Source of the DNA: Methylobacillus flagellatus
GTDB taxonomy: Bacteria > Pseudomonadota > Gammaproteobacteria > Burkholderiales > Methylophilaceae
NCBI RefSeq assembly: GCF_005502435.1
Contig: NZ_SCOU01000001.1
Span: 186,001-250,000 of the forward strand
DNA: 64,000 nt
Direction of reading: 5' to 3'
Shown: piece after piece, positions 46,400-54,925 of the stretch
How the letters are laid out: every line of letters begins with the position of its first letter
Numbering within the stretch: the stretch's first letter is position 1
The notes under the pieces: generated by a model
The model's input: only the letters and a program-made list of their open reading frames with translations
The model's database searches: none
Told to the model about the DNA's origin: nothing
Program-made: the position numbers and the translations under genes

Positions 46400-47572
46400 A
46401 TGCAGAAAATCAAATGGGCGCTGCCGGGCTGGCAGTTCTTGGTGTTGTGCTTGTCATTGCCACTGAATGCGCTGGCTGCGGAGGACTGGCTGATCGCCAG
46501 CAGTTCTACTCAGGTGCACGGTGGTCAGGAACTGAGCATCGCGGTGATCAAGCCGGATAGTGTCAGCGACTGGCCACAGCAGTTGCTGCTCAGCCTGTCT
46601 GCCGCAGGCAGCACCGAGCAGGTGCAACTCAGCTTGCAGCCTGCCAAACACAGCGCGCGCCGTGAATACAAGGGCGTGCCCAGACAGGATTATATCGGCG
46701 TGGTACGCGCCAGCCTGGTGGAGCGGGCCTCCAACCAGATGCTGTTGCTGGCCGTGAATGAAGCGGACATAGGGGCGCTAGCGGCCTTGCCGGTAGACAA
46801 GAAACGCGTGGTGGTGCCCGAAGATCGACCCTTGCTGGTGTTTCCGGAGCCAGGTGAGCAGCCGGCCCTGACCGCATACGAACCCACTTATTTTGTGTTT
46901 GGCGCAGGCGGGGACAACGGTTTGGACGCGCGCTTCCAGCTCAGCTTCAAATACCGGCTGTTCGACCCGGAAGGGCCGGTAGCGCGTTTCTCGCCCTTGC
47001 TCAGCAACCTGCATTTCACTTATGCACAGACTTCATTGTGGGATCTGGGCGGCGACTCCAGCCCGTTCCGGGACACCAGTTACCGTCCCGGCTTTATGTA
47101 CCACTGGGTGGGCAGCGGGCAGAAACTGCGCCCGGATGAGTGGCGTGGCGGCTTTGAGCATGAGTCGAATGGCCGTGAAGACCCGGATTCGCGCTCCATC
47201 AATATCGCTTACATACGCCCAAGCTGGCATCTGGACCTGGCCAACGGCAAGCGCTTCACTTTTTCGCCGCGTTTTTACCATTACCTTGAAAAATCCGACA
47301 ACAGTGACATACAGCGCTATCGCGGCTATGCCGATTGGCAGATGCGCTATGGGCGCGAAGATGGCTGGATGCTGAGTGGCTTGTACCGGCAGGGCACGGG
47401 CGGCTATGCCAGCGGGCAGATCGACCTGTCCTATCCCTTGAGTCAGCGCATCTTCTCGCGCATCGGCGCTTTTGCACACCTGCAACTGCTGTCGGGATAC
47501 GGTGAGACCTTGCTGGAATATAACAAGCGCAGCGATACGCAACTGCGCTTGGGCTTGTCCATCGTACGTTGA
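46400..47572 (+). CDS. pldA: Outer-membrane phospholipase A1
   Basis: The 390-residue product has a signal peptide (ending A-L-A, about residue 26), an extra N-terminal periplasmic region (to about 150) and a 12-strand OMPLA barrel. The catalytic motif H-x-S-N-G is visible as HESNG (about residue 254), with the preceding SSPFRDTSYRPGFMY and downstream DSRSIN calcium-site region. OMPLA dimers hydrolyse phospholipids misplaced in the outer leaflet. The longer N-terminus compared with E. coli PldA is common in betaproteobacteria. Its stop codon lies in a 15-bp tandem duplication. Confidence 0.9.
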   Translation: MQKIKWALPGWQFLVLCLSLPLNALAAEDWLIASSSTQVHGGQELSIAVIKPDSVSDWPQQLLLSLSAAGSTEQVQLSLQPAKHSARREYKGVPRQDYIGVVRASLVERASNQMLLLAVNEADIGALAALPVDKKRVVVPEDRPLLVFPEPGEQPALTAYEPTYFVFGAGGDNGLDARFQLSFKYRLFDPEGPVARFSPLLSNLHFTYAQTSLWDLGGDSSPFRDTSYRPGFMYHWVGSGQKLRPDEWRGGFEHESNGREDPDSRSINIAYIRPSWHLDLANGKRFTFSPRFYHYLEKSDNSDIQRYRGYADWQMRYGREDGWMLSGLYRQGTGGYASGQIDLSYPLSQRIFSRIGAFAHLQLLSGYGETLLEYNKRSDTQLRLGLSIVR

Positions 47573-47593
47573 GTACGCGTGCGTTGAGTGCGC
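47564..47593. repeat. 15-bp duplication across the pldA stop codon
   Basis: GTACGTTGAGTACGC (47564-47578) is followed directly by GTGCGTTGAGTGCGC (47579-47593). The first unit holds the pldA stop TGA (47570-47572). Confidence 0.75.
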
Positions 47594-47713
47594 GTGACCA
47601 AGAGTCGTATAAAGCCTGACGCGCGGCGTGTACCAGATTGGTAGGCGAATACGGCTACGTGATGTGCAACAGTTCGAGGCATAGATGCCAGAAAGCACCA
47701 GAAGCTTGGCTGC

Positions 47714-47799
47714 CTGAAACTTGGATTTCTGAAACTTGGATTTCTGAAACCTTGGATTTCTGAAACCTTGGATTTTTGAAACCTTGGATTTTTGAAATT
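47714..47799. repeat. Array of five tandem 15-16-bp units
   Basis: Units CTGAAACTTGGATTT (47714 and 47729), CTGAAACCTTGGATTT (47744 and 47760) and TTGAAACCTTGGATTT (47776) run head to tail and fade at 47792-47799. No gene is visible in the whole 47573-47859 gap. Confidence 0.9.
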
Positions 47800-47830
47800 G
47801 TGATGTCAGGCACAAAGGTTTCAGGCAATA

Positions 47831-47856
47831 AAAAAGCCACCTTGCGGTGGCTTTTT
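47831..47856 (-). terminator. Terminator downstream of tRNA-Glu (symmetrical)
   Basis: A perfect 11-bp stem AAAAAGCCACC / GGTGGCTTTTT with a 4-nt loop. A-runs and T-runs flank it, so it can act in both directions. Confidence 0.88.
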
Positions 47857-47859
47857 GTC

Positions 47860-47935
47860 TGGCGTCCCCACGGGGATTCGAACCCCGGTCGCCTCCGTGA
47901 AAGGGAGGTGTCCTAGGCCTCTAGACGATGGGGAC
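47860..47935 (-). tRNA. tRNA-Glu(TTC)
   Basis: A 76-nt cloverleaf, acceptor GTCCCCA/TGGGGAC, anticodon TTC (loop CTTTCAC), discriminator G and encoded CCA. It lies 64 bp downstream of tRNA-Ala on the same strand. Confidence 0.97.
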
Positions 47936-47999
47936 CTATGAACTTTTAACGAACAACATTTTACTACAAAACCCGTCTTTTTCCAGTAAAAATTTTTAC

Positions 48000-48075
<76 letters not shown>

Positions 48076-48088
48076 GAAAAGAGGCGCA

Positions 48089-48117
48089 ATATTAAAGACG
48101 CGGAGACACCTTGTCAA
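48089..48117 (-). promoter_or_regulatory. Strong sigma70 promoter of the tRNA-Ala/tRNA-Glu unit
   Basis: Read leftward, TTGACA (complement of 48112-48117), a 17-bp spacer and TAATAT (complement of 48089-48094). It lies 14 bp before the tRNA, followed by a GC-rich start region as in stable-RNA promoters. Confidence 0.75.
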
Positions 48118-48247
48118 TCACAATTCGACACTGAATCGCAGCTTCATGAAAATCAGCATGTGCGCTTGATGAATCACCGGATGACATTCATCAGCGTCAG
48201 CGTAATAATGCAGTGTTAATCGCCTATACAAAAAAGAAAATGCGCGC

Positions 48248-49972
48248 ATGATGAGCTTACGCTTTCGTTTGAACCTGCTGATCACCGTGGTGTTGCTGAT
48301 GTTCATGACCGCAGTGGGCGGCATTGTGATCAAGGGCATGCGCACTTCTATCCAGGAAGGCGTGGAGGCGGCCACCCGCGTCACCATCCAGCTGCTCGAT
48401 ACCGTCATCATCAGCTCTTACCAGAATCCGGAATGGGGTTACACCCATGATGTGCTGCGCGCTTTCCTGCAATCGTTGGGCCATGTGCGTAGCAACGAGA
48501 TTTCCTTGTATGACATCCGAGGTCAGTTGATCTATAAGTCCCCCCCGTCGCGCTATCGCGCTGATGTCACGCCACCGGAGTGGTTCTCGCACATGGTGAT
48601 GCCGACCGAAGAGCTGGTTAATCGTCGTATCCGTTACGGCACGCTGGAAGTCAAATCCCAACCGGGTGGCGCCATCCGTGAAGCCTGGACCAGGCTTAGT
48701 GACCTGCTCTGGGTGGGGCTAGGTTTCTTCATCGTGCTCAATTTGGTGGTGTACTGGATGCTGGGGCGCTGGTTACGTCCCTTGAATGCCGTGATGGGGG
48801 CGATCAGCCGGGTGGAGCAGGGCGACTACACCACGCGCCTCACCGAATTCCGGCTGCCAGAGTTCTCGCGCATCGCCCGCAACTTCAACCAGATGAGTAC
48901 GACGCTGCAGGCCAGCACGGAAGAGAACCGCAAGCTGGCCTTGATCGCGGATCAGACCGCAGATGCCATCATCATTCACGATACCAACGGCAATATCTCG
49001 TATTCCAACCCGGCCGCGCAACGTATCTTTGGCTATAGCGCGGAGGAGATGATAGGCAAATCTGCCACCATGCTCACGCCACCGGATTATCAGGAAGATC
49101 TGGCGCAGAATCTGCGCGCACTGACCAATAAACACCACATCGAGCATTACGACACGCAGCGTCTGGCGCGTGACGGCAGGCTGATCGACGTGTCACTGTC
49201 TGCGGCACCCATGGTGGACCCGCGTACCGGCGAAGTGATGGGCGACATCTGCAGCATGCGCGACATCACCGAGCGCAAGCACGCCGAGGCTGCCGAGAAG
49301 CAGCTGGAAGAGAACCGTCAGCTGACGCAACTGATCCAGCGCCATATCGAAGACGAGCGACGCAGCCTGGCGCGGGAGCTGCACGATGAGCTGGGGCAAT
49401 ATGTGACGGCGATCAAGACCTTTGCGGTGGGGATCGCCAACAAGGCCAGAACCCAGATGCCAGAGATTGAGGCCAATGCCCAGACCATCGTGGCGGCAGC
49501 CAATCATATCTACGACGGCATGCACAACATCATCCGCCAGCTGCGTCCCGGCTCGCTGGACAATCTGGGCTTGTCGGAGACCTTGCGTGACGCGGTTTCC
49601 AACTGGCAAGCGCAGAACCCGACCATACGCTTCAGTTTGAACTTGTCTGGCGAACTGGATGCCCTAGGTGAAACGCTGAATATCAATCTGTATCGCATCG
49701 TGCAGGAATCGGTCACCAATGCCATCCGTCATGCCCAGGCCAGCAGCATCGAGATCAGGCTGGCCATGAGTGCGACAGGTGAGTTGCAGCTGGCGATCAA
49801 GGACGATGGCGCAGGCATGGATATCTGCATGGTGGATCAGACCAGTCACTTTGGTCTGCTGGGCATCCGGGAGCGTGCGCAGGCGCTACGCGGCAGCTTC
49901 AGCCTGGAATCCTTACCGCAACAAGGCACGACCATCCACGTGAACATACCTAAAGGAAGTCAGACAACATGA
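48248..49972 (+). CDS. Membrane sensor histidine kinase (NarX-like, HisKA_3) with PAS domain
   Basis: The 574-residue product has a membrane segment near residues 7-29, a periplasmic sensor part (~30-155), a second membrane segment (~158-178), a HAMP domain (~170-222) and a PAS domain (~232-345, DAIIIHDTNGNISYSNPAA). A HisKA_3 dimerisation domain follows, with phospho-acceptor His379 in ARELHDELGQ, and a HATPase (about 480-570, QESVTNAIRHA, GLLGIRERA). The signal is unknown. Its stop overlaps the start of the response-regulator gene by four bases (ATGA), so the two work as a pair. Confidence 0.9.
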   Translation: MMSLRFRLNLLITVVLLMFMTAVGGIVIKGMRTSIQEGVEAATRVTIQLLDTVIISSYQNPEWGYTHDVLRAFLQSLGHVRSNEISLYDIRGQLIYKSPPSRYRADVTPPEWFSHMVMPTEELVNRRIRYGTLEVKSQPGGAIREAWTRLSDLLWVGLGFFIVLNLVVYWMLGRWLRPLNAVMGAISRVEQGDYTTRLTEFRLPEFSRIARNFNQMSTTLQASTEENRKLALIADQTADAIIIHDTNGNISYSNPAAQRIFGYSAEEMIGKSATMLTPPDYQEDLAQNLRALTNKHHIEHYDTQRLARDGRLIDVSLSAAPMVDPRTGEVMGDICSMRDITERKHAEAAEKQLEENRQLTQLIQRHIEDERRSLARELHDELGQYVTAIKTFAVGIANKARTQMPEIEANAQTIVAAANHIYDGMHNIIRQLRPGSLDNLGLSETLRDAVSNWQAQNPTIRFSLNLSGELDALGETLNINLYRIVQESVTNAIRHAQASSIEIRLAMSATGELQLAIKDDGAGMDICMVDQTSHFGLLGIRERAQALRGSFSLESLPQQGTTIHVNIPKGSQTT

Positions 49973-50610
49973 GCGGTACTATCAAGGTGATGCTGGTGGA
50001 TGACCATGCCGTGGTGCGCATGGGATTCAAGATGCTGCTGGAATCGGCAGCCGATATCAAGGTGATTGCTGAAGCCGAGAACGGCGAGCAGGGTGTGAAG
50101 ATGTATCAGGAACACCAGCCGGATGTGGTGGTGATGGACATCACCATGCCTGGCATAGGCGGCCTGGAGGCCATCGAGCGCATCATGGCCAAGGACAACA
50201 ATGCGCGCATCCTGGTGCTGTCTGCGCATGAAGATTCGGTACACCCCAAGCGCGTGCTGAGCGCTGGTGCCATGGGCTACCTCACCAAGCGCAGTGCTGC
50301 CGAGGAGCTCATCAAAGCCATACGCACGGTGGCCGGACGCAAACGCTATCTGGAAGCCAGCATCGCACAGCAGATGGCGATACAGCAGCTTTCTGGCGAA
50401 CAGAATCCAGTGGATGTGCTGTCGGATCGGGAGTTTGAAGTGTTCATCGCGCTGGCCAAGGGCAAGAGCACCAACGACATCGCCGATACCCTGTGTCTGT
50501 CACCCCGCACCGTGGGCACCCACCTTTACAACATCAAGCAGAAATTGAACGCCAACAACTCGGCCGAGATTGCGCTGATCGCCATGCGCTCCGGTCTGAT
50601 CGATCCCTGA
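49969..50610 (+). CDS. NarL/FixJ-family response regulator
   Basis: The 213-residue product has an N-terminal receiver domain with the acidic pocket Asp11-Asp12, phospho-acceptor Asp57 in VVVMDITMPG and the conserved Lys near the end of the domain (YLTKRSAAEEL). A LuxR-type helix-turn-helix (~145-205, LSDREFEVFIALAKGKSTNDIADTL) completes it. It is translationally coupled to the kinase at 48248. Nothing next to it points to its target genes. Confidence 0.93.
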   Translation: MSGTIKVMLVDDHAVVRMGFKMLLESAADIKVIAEAENGEQGVKMYQEHQPDVVVMDITMPGIGGLEAIERIMAKDNNARILVLSAHEDSVHPKRVLSAGAMGYLTKRSAAEELIKAIRTVAGRKRYLEASIAQQMAIQQLSGEQNPVDVLSDREFEVFIALAKGKSTNDIADTLCLSPRTVGTHLYNIKQKLNANNSAEIALIAMRSGLIDP

Positions 50611-50664
50611 ACTTGTGATGTGTTGGCTTTGGATGTGCTGGCTAAGCCATAGCGGTTGCTTCTT

Positions 50665-50778
50665 GGCGCGTCGCTGCCACGCCTATTATTTGACGCGTGT
50701 CGCTGCCGCCCCAACTATTGTTTGACGCGTGGCGTCGCCGCCCCGGCTATTGTTTGACGCGTGGCGTCGCCGCCACGC
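50665..50778. repeat. 32-bp tandem array at the 3' end of the EamA gene
   Basis: Full units at 50683-50714, 50715-50746 and 50747-50778, with a degenerate partial unit at 50665-50682. Each starts CTATT(G/A)TTTGACGCG. The third begins exactly at the stop codon of the leftward permease gene and covers its last codons. Confidence 0.9.
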
Positions 50779-51607
50779 TTATGACCCCACTCAGTATGAT
50801 CAGCACCACCGCGAGCCAGCGGTCGGTGGAGAGTGTTTCCCCCCAAAGTACGATGCCGAACAGGCTGGCCAGTACCACGGTGCTGTAAGCCAGGCTGCCG
50901 ACGACCAGCGGGCTGCCGGTGCGATAGGCGCGGGTCATGGCCAGTTGTGCCAGCGTGGCACTGACGCCTATCCCCAGTAGCAATGGCAGGTCACTCCAGT
51001 TCAGCACAGTGAAGCGGTGCAGCAGCATCCAGGCCCCACCGCCCAGCGTGCACACCAGCGTGAAATAGAACACGGTGCGCCAATCCGGCTCACCGGCACG
51101 GCCTAATTGGGTCACCTGCACATACACGATGCCGGCCAGGATGCCAGATAACAGCCCCAATCCGCCCGCCAGTAGTTCGTCAGCATGCATGCTGGGGCGC
51201 AATAGCAATGCCACGCCGATAAAGCCCAATAACACTGCCCCCACCAGCCAGGGCCTGGGTCGCTCGTGCAACATGAACGGCATGGCGATGGCAAGGAAGA
51301 TGGGCGAGGTGTAGTTCAGGGTGACGGCGGTGGCCAGTGGCAACTCGCTGATGGCATAGAAGAACAGCACCAGCGCAAGAAAGCCCAGAAAAGAGCGTGA
51401 CATGTGCATGCCCAGCATGCTGGTGCGTAGCGGCAGGTGCTGCACCTGTGCGACCATGGCGATGAACACCAGGCCGAACAGCGAGCGGTAGAACACCAGC
51501 TCTGCGCTGGAGAATTTCTGCGCACCTATCTTGACCAGCACGCCCATGATGGCGAACAGCAGGCCGGCGACCAGCATCCACAGGCTACCGATGCGCGGGC
51601 GGCTCAT
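50747..51607 (-). CDS. DMT-superfamily permease (two EamA domains)
   Basis: The 286-residue product has about ten hydrophobic segments arranged as two EamA repeats (residues ~8-138 and ~150-280). The family phrase SSAELVFYRSLFG and the pattern E-R/P-x-P between halves are present. EamA permeases export or import small metabolites such as amino acids; the substrate is unknown. It starts 31 bp after the Rieske oxygenase stop and on the same strand, so it could move that enzyme's substrate or product. The 3' end is embedded in a 32-bp tandem array. Confidence 0.87.
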   Translation of the reverse strand: MSRPRIGSLWMLVAGLLFAIMGVLVKIGAQKFSSAELVFYRSLFGLVFIAMVAQVQHLPLRTSMLGMHMSRSFLGFLALVLFFYAISELPLATAVTLNYTSPIFLAIAMPFMLHERPRPWLVGAVLLGFIGVALLLRPSMHADELLAGGLGLLSGILAGIVYVQVTQLGRAGEPDWRTVFYFTLVCTLGGGAWMLLHRFTVLNWSDLPLLLGIGVSATLAQLAMTRAYRTGSPLVVGSLAYSTVVLASLFGIVLWGETLSTDRWLAVVLIILSGVISVAATPRVKQ

Positions 51608-51638
51608 GGCTCAGGCCTTGATGTGATCCGGGGCGCTA

Positions 51639-52757
51639 TCAGAGGTGGCGATCAAGCTGCAGATGCAGCCAGTGATGAAAATGTTCCAGACCGGTCTCCA
51701 TGGGGTGTTGATAAGGGCCGGATTCATCCAGTTGCTGTGCATGCAAGGCCTGACGGCCACGGTGCATGCGCTCGCAGATCTCTTTATCTTCGACGGCGGT
51801 CTCATGGTAGGCCGCTTGCTGTGCTTCCACGAATTCGCGCTCGAACAAGGCGATGTCTTCCGGATAGTAGAACTCCACCACATTACTGCAGGCATTCGGT
51901 CCACGTGGGATCAGGTGCGAGACCACCAGCACATTGGGGTACCACTCGATCATCAGGAAAGGGTAATACACCATCCATATCGCCCCATGCCGGGGTGCTT
52001 TGCCCTGATTGTATTGCAGCACCTGCTGCTGCCAGCGCTGGTAAGTGGGGCTGCCGTGCTTGTTGAGCGCCTGCTTGACGCCTACCGTCTGCACGCTCCA
52101 GTGGTCGCCGAATTGCCAGTCCAGCTGTTCACAATCGACAAACTGGTTGAGTCCCGGATGGAACGGGCCCACGTGATAATCCTCCAGATAGACTTCGATG
52201 AAAGTCTTCCAGTTGAAGTCATACTCTTCCACCATCACGCGGTCCAGCATGTAGCCGGTGAAATCGAAATCTTGCTTGCAGCCCAGCTTGGACAGTTCGC
52301 GAGCGATGTCGCGCTTGCCAGCGAACAGCAGGCCTTGCCACTCCTGTAGCTCGGTGTTGTGCAGATTCAGGCAGGGATTTTCGTTGAAATGTGGAGCGCC
52401 CATCAATTCGCCACGCAGGTTGTAAGTCCAGCGATGCAAAGGGCAGACGATGTGCTGTGCATGACCGCGTCCTTCCAGCATCACGGCCTGGCGGTGGCGG
52501 CAGACATTGCTGATCAGGGCAACGCCACCCTGATTGCGCACCAGCGCTTTCGCGTCCTGCATCCAGCCCAGCGTATGATAGTCGCCCGGGTTGGGCACCA
52601 TCAGCGTGTGGCCCACGTAAGCAGGCTGGTGCGGGAACAGGTGTTGCTGTTCGAGCTGGTAGATGGACGGATCCACATACCAAGACACCGGGATATGCGA
52701 GCGTTTGAGTGTGGCTTTGCTTGGGTCGGAAACTGGAACTGAGGTGAGTGTTACCAT
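51639..52757 (-). CDS. Rieske-type aromatic-ring/choline-type oxygenase, alpha subunit
   Basis: The 372-residue product is a Rieske non-haem iron oxygenase. The [2Fe-2S] ligands are Cys86-x-His88 and Cys105-x2-His108 (CRHR..CPLH). The mononuclear iron site shows Glu192/Asp193 with His195 and His200 in EDYHVGPFHPG. The segment order resembles choline or carnitine monooxygenases and ring-hydroxylating dioxygenases, but the substrate cannot be assigned. It needs a reductase partner that is not encoded nearby. It is followed by the EamA permease gene. Confidence 0.87.
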   Translation of the reverse strand: MVTLTSVPVSDPSKATLKRSHIPVSWYVDPSIYQLEQQHLFPHQPAYVGHTLMVPNPGDYHTLGWMQDAKALVRNQGGVALISNVCRHRQAVMLEGRGHAQHIVCPLHRWTYNLRGELMGAPHFNENPCLNLHNTELQEWQGLLFAGKRDIARELSKLGCKQDFDFTGYMLDRVMVEEYDFNWKTFIEVYLEDYHVGPFHPGLNQFVDCEQLDWQFGDHWSVQTVGVKQALNKHGSPTYQRWQQQVLQYNQGKAPRHGAIWMVYYPFLMIEWYPNVLVVSHLIPRGPNACSNVVEFYYPEDIALFEREFVEAQQAAYHETAVEDKEICERMHRGRQALHAQQLDESGPYQHPMETGLEHFHHWLHLQLDRHL

Positions 52758-52984
52758 CGTGCTTCATCTACATGTTAAGCAAGCAGTCTGCGGGAACTGG
52801 CTGGCCTGGATTCTTAAGCAAGCTGGCTAGCGATTACGTTGCCAAAAATGCCATGTACCCACTGAATTTTGCCCTAAACGCAGATTTTTTCAAGTGAATT
52901 TTGCGTTTTTGCTGGTCAAAATGCGGCCTGGAAACAAGCCTATTCTTGATTGTTGACCGCTTTTCAGCTAACCTCAAGGTGCTG

Positions 52985-53012
52985 TTGTGCAACCATTTAG
53001 CGCTGCTATACA
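52985..53012 (+). promoter_or_regulatory. Possible promoter of the small-peptide/PuuD-like pair
   Basis: TTGTGC (52985-52990), a 16-bp spacer and TATACA (53007-53012), overlapped by a direct repeat CAACCATTT. It lies 25 bp before the peptide ATG. The rest of the 52758-53037 gap holds nothing I can name. Confidence 0.35.
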
Positions 53013-53037
53013 ACCATTTCAGAGAGGGATGCGCGTT

Positions 53038-53142
53038 ATGAAAAATCCATTGGATTCGATCTCGGGTACCGTCATATCCGGCTTGTTGCTGACGGTGGTG
53101 CTCTATCTGATTGTGGTGAACTGTTTGACGGCAGGAGCCTGA
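53038..53142 (+). CDS. 34-residue single-membrane-span peptide
   Basis: The frame starts at the ATG at 53038 with an AGAGAGGG site ten bases upstream (an in-frame ATG at 53029 is the alternative) and stops two bases before the next gene's ATG. Residues ~10-30 form one hydrophobic helix (VISGLLLTVVLYLIVV). Such tight spacing suggests it is translated with the PuuD-like membrane protein and may be its small subunit or partner. No family is recognised. Confidence 0.55.
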   Translation: MKNPLDSISGTVISGLLLTVVLYLIVVNCLTAGA

Positions 53143-53144
53143 TC

Positions 53145-53654
53145 ATGGAATACGGTATCGAAATCGGCGCGCTGTTCCGCTGGGTCCATGTCGTGGCCGG
53201 CGTGGCCTGGGTGGGCTTGCTGTATTACTTCAATCTGGTGCAAGTACCTGCCATGGCCGCTGCGGCGGCAGATCAGGGTGGTCCGGGCGGCGCAGGCATC
53301 AGCAAATATGTGGCACCACGTGCTTTGTTCTGGTTCCGCTGGTCGGCACTGGTGACCTGGCTGGCGGGTGCCGCGCTGTTGGGGCCGGCATTCGTGGATG
53401 CCTTTACCTTGCAGCCTGCGTACGCAGCGATCGGCGTGGGTGCCTGGCTGGGCACCATCATGCTGCTCAACGTGTGGGGCATCATCTGGCCGAATCAGAA
53501 ACGCATACTGGGCATGGTGCCCGCCAGTGACGAACAAAAAGCAAAAGCCCGACGCCTGGCTTTTCTGGCATCACGGACCAACACCATGCTGTCGATACCG
53601 ATGCTGTTCTTCATGGTGAACGGCCTCACGCACAAGGCACTCATCGGTCTGTAA
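53145..53654 (+). CDS. PuuD-like/DUF989-type membrane protein
   Basis: The 169-residue product has four hydrophobic segments. It opens with the RWVHVVAGVAWVGLLYYFNLVQV signature, where the His could bind haem, and contains RWSALVTWLAGAALL and NVWGIIWPNQKR. This matches the membrane domain of PuuD-type urate hydroxylases. It stops without the C-terminal cytochrome c domain that full PuuD carries. No purine genes are nearby, so a urate role is doubtful. It may be a haem-containing membrane protein of unknown function. A terminator follows. Confidence 0.72.
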   Translation: MEYGIEIGALFRWVHVVAGVAWVGLLYYFNLVQVPAMAAAAADQGGPGGAGISKYVAPRALFWFRWSALVTWLAGAALLGPAFVDAFTLQPAYAAIGVGAWLGTIMLLNVWGIIWPNQKRILGMVPASDEQKAKARRLAFLASRTNTMLSIPMLFFMVNGLTHKALIGL

Positions 53655-53675
53655 TATTGACGTATTAGAGTGCAC

Positions 53676-53704
53676 ACGGCGGCGGGTGCCGCCGTTTTCT
53701 TTTT
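53676..53704 (+). terminator. Intrinsic terminator after the PuuD-like gene
   Basis: A perfect 8-bp stem ACGGCGGC / GCCGCCGT with a 4-nt loop is followed by TTTCTTTTT. Confidence 0.88.
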
Positions 53705-53734
53705 AACAAGTAGTAAACAGCATAGAAGCAAGCC

Positions 53735-54925
53735 ATGTCGCAACATTTAATGAATACCTACAATCGGCAGCCGGTGACTTTCGCAAGGGGCGAAGGCGTC
53801 TGGCTGTGGGACCAACACGGCAAGCGCTATCTGGATGCCTTGTCCGGGGTCGCCGTCAATGGTCTGGGTCATGCCCATCCCAAGCTGCTGACCGCCATCA
53901 ATGCGCAAGCTGCACGCATGATCCATGTCTCCAATATCTACCAGATCGCCGAACAGGCCGCGCTGGCGGACAAGCTGTGTGCTGTGGCCGGCATGGACAA
54001 GGTGTTCTTCTGCAACTCCGGTTGCGAAGCCAACGAGGCCGCCATCAAGCTGGCACGTTTATATGGGCATCAGCGGGGTATCGAGAACCCGGAGATCATC
54101 GTCATGGAGCGTGCGTTCCATGGCCGTACCATGGCGACGCTGTCCGCCACCGGTAACCGCAAGGCACAGGCTGGTTTTGAGCCGCTGGTGAGTGGTTTCG
54201 TGCGCGTGCCCTTCGATGACCTGGATGCCGTCGAGCAGATCGCCGCACACAACAAGAATGTGGTCGCTGTGCTGGTCGAGCCGGTGCAGGGCGAGGGCGG
54301 CATCAACATCCCACACGACGTGGCCGCTTATCTGCAAGGTCTGCGTCGTATATGCGACAGCCATGGCTGGTTGCTCATGGTGGATGAAGTGCAGAGTGGC
54401 ATAGGCCGTACCGGCACCTGGTTCGCGTTCCAGCACACCGCTATCGTGCCTGATGTGATGACCCTGGCCAAAGGGCTGGGCTCGGGCGTGCCTATCGGCG
54501 CCTGTGTCGCGCATGGCGCCGCGGCGGATGTATTCAGTTATGGCAAGCATGGCTCCACGTTCGGCGGTAACCCGCTGGCCTGTGCGGCCGCGCTGGCCAC
54601 GCTGGACACCATCGCAGAGGATAAACTGCGCGAAAACGCCCAACAGCAAGGCGACTGGATCCGCGAACAGTTCCTGCAGGCATTCAAGGATGTGCCAGGT
54701 GTGCTGAAGGTGCGCAATGCCGGTCTGATGATCGGCATCGAGCTGGATCGCCCTTGTGGCGAACTGGTGGCGCAGGCACTGGAAGCGGGTGCACTGATCA
54801 ATGTCACTGCGGACAGCGTGGTGCGCCTGCTGCCCTCGCTGATCATCCAGCGCGAAGAAGCTGCGCAATTGGTCGCCATACTGGTGCCTTTGATCAAACA
54901 GTTTCTGACGGTGGGTGCAAAATGA
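53735..54925 (+). CDS. argD: Acetylornithine aminotransferase
   Basis: The 396-residue product is a class III PLP aminotransferase. The PLP lysine is Lys246 in TLAKGLGSGVPIGA, preceded by LLMVDEVQSGIGRTGTWFAFQH. It converts N-acetylglutamate semialdehyde to N-acetylornithine in arginine synthesis and may also serve lysine synthesis. The assignment is supported by argF, whose ATG overlaps the argD stop by four bases (ATGA), and argG further on. Confidence 0.95.
   Translation: MSQHLMNTYNRQPVTFARGEGVWLWDQHGKRYLDALSGVAVNGLGHAHPKLLTAINAQAARMIHVSNIYQIAEQAALADKLCAVAGMDKVFFCNSGCEANEAAIKLARLYGHQRGIENPEIIVMERAFHGRTMATLSATGNRKAQAGFEPLVSGFVRVPFDDLDAVEQIAAHNKNVVAVLVEPVQGEGGINIPHDVAAYLQGLRRICDSHGWLLMVDEVQSGIGRTGTWFAFQHTAIVPDVMTLAKGLGSGVPIGACVAHGAAADVFSYGKHGSTFGGNPLACAAALATLDTIAEDKLRENAQQQGDWIREQFLQAFKDVPGVLKVRNAGLMIGIELDRPCGELVAQALEAGALINVTADSVVRLLPSLIIQREEAAQLVAILVPLIKQFLTVGAK

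Noticed and set aside
47714-47799. CRISPR array.
   Set aside because: The units are contiguous with no spacers, only 15-16 bp, and no cas genes are nearby.
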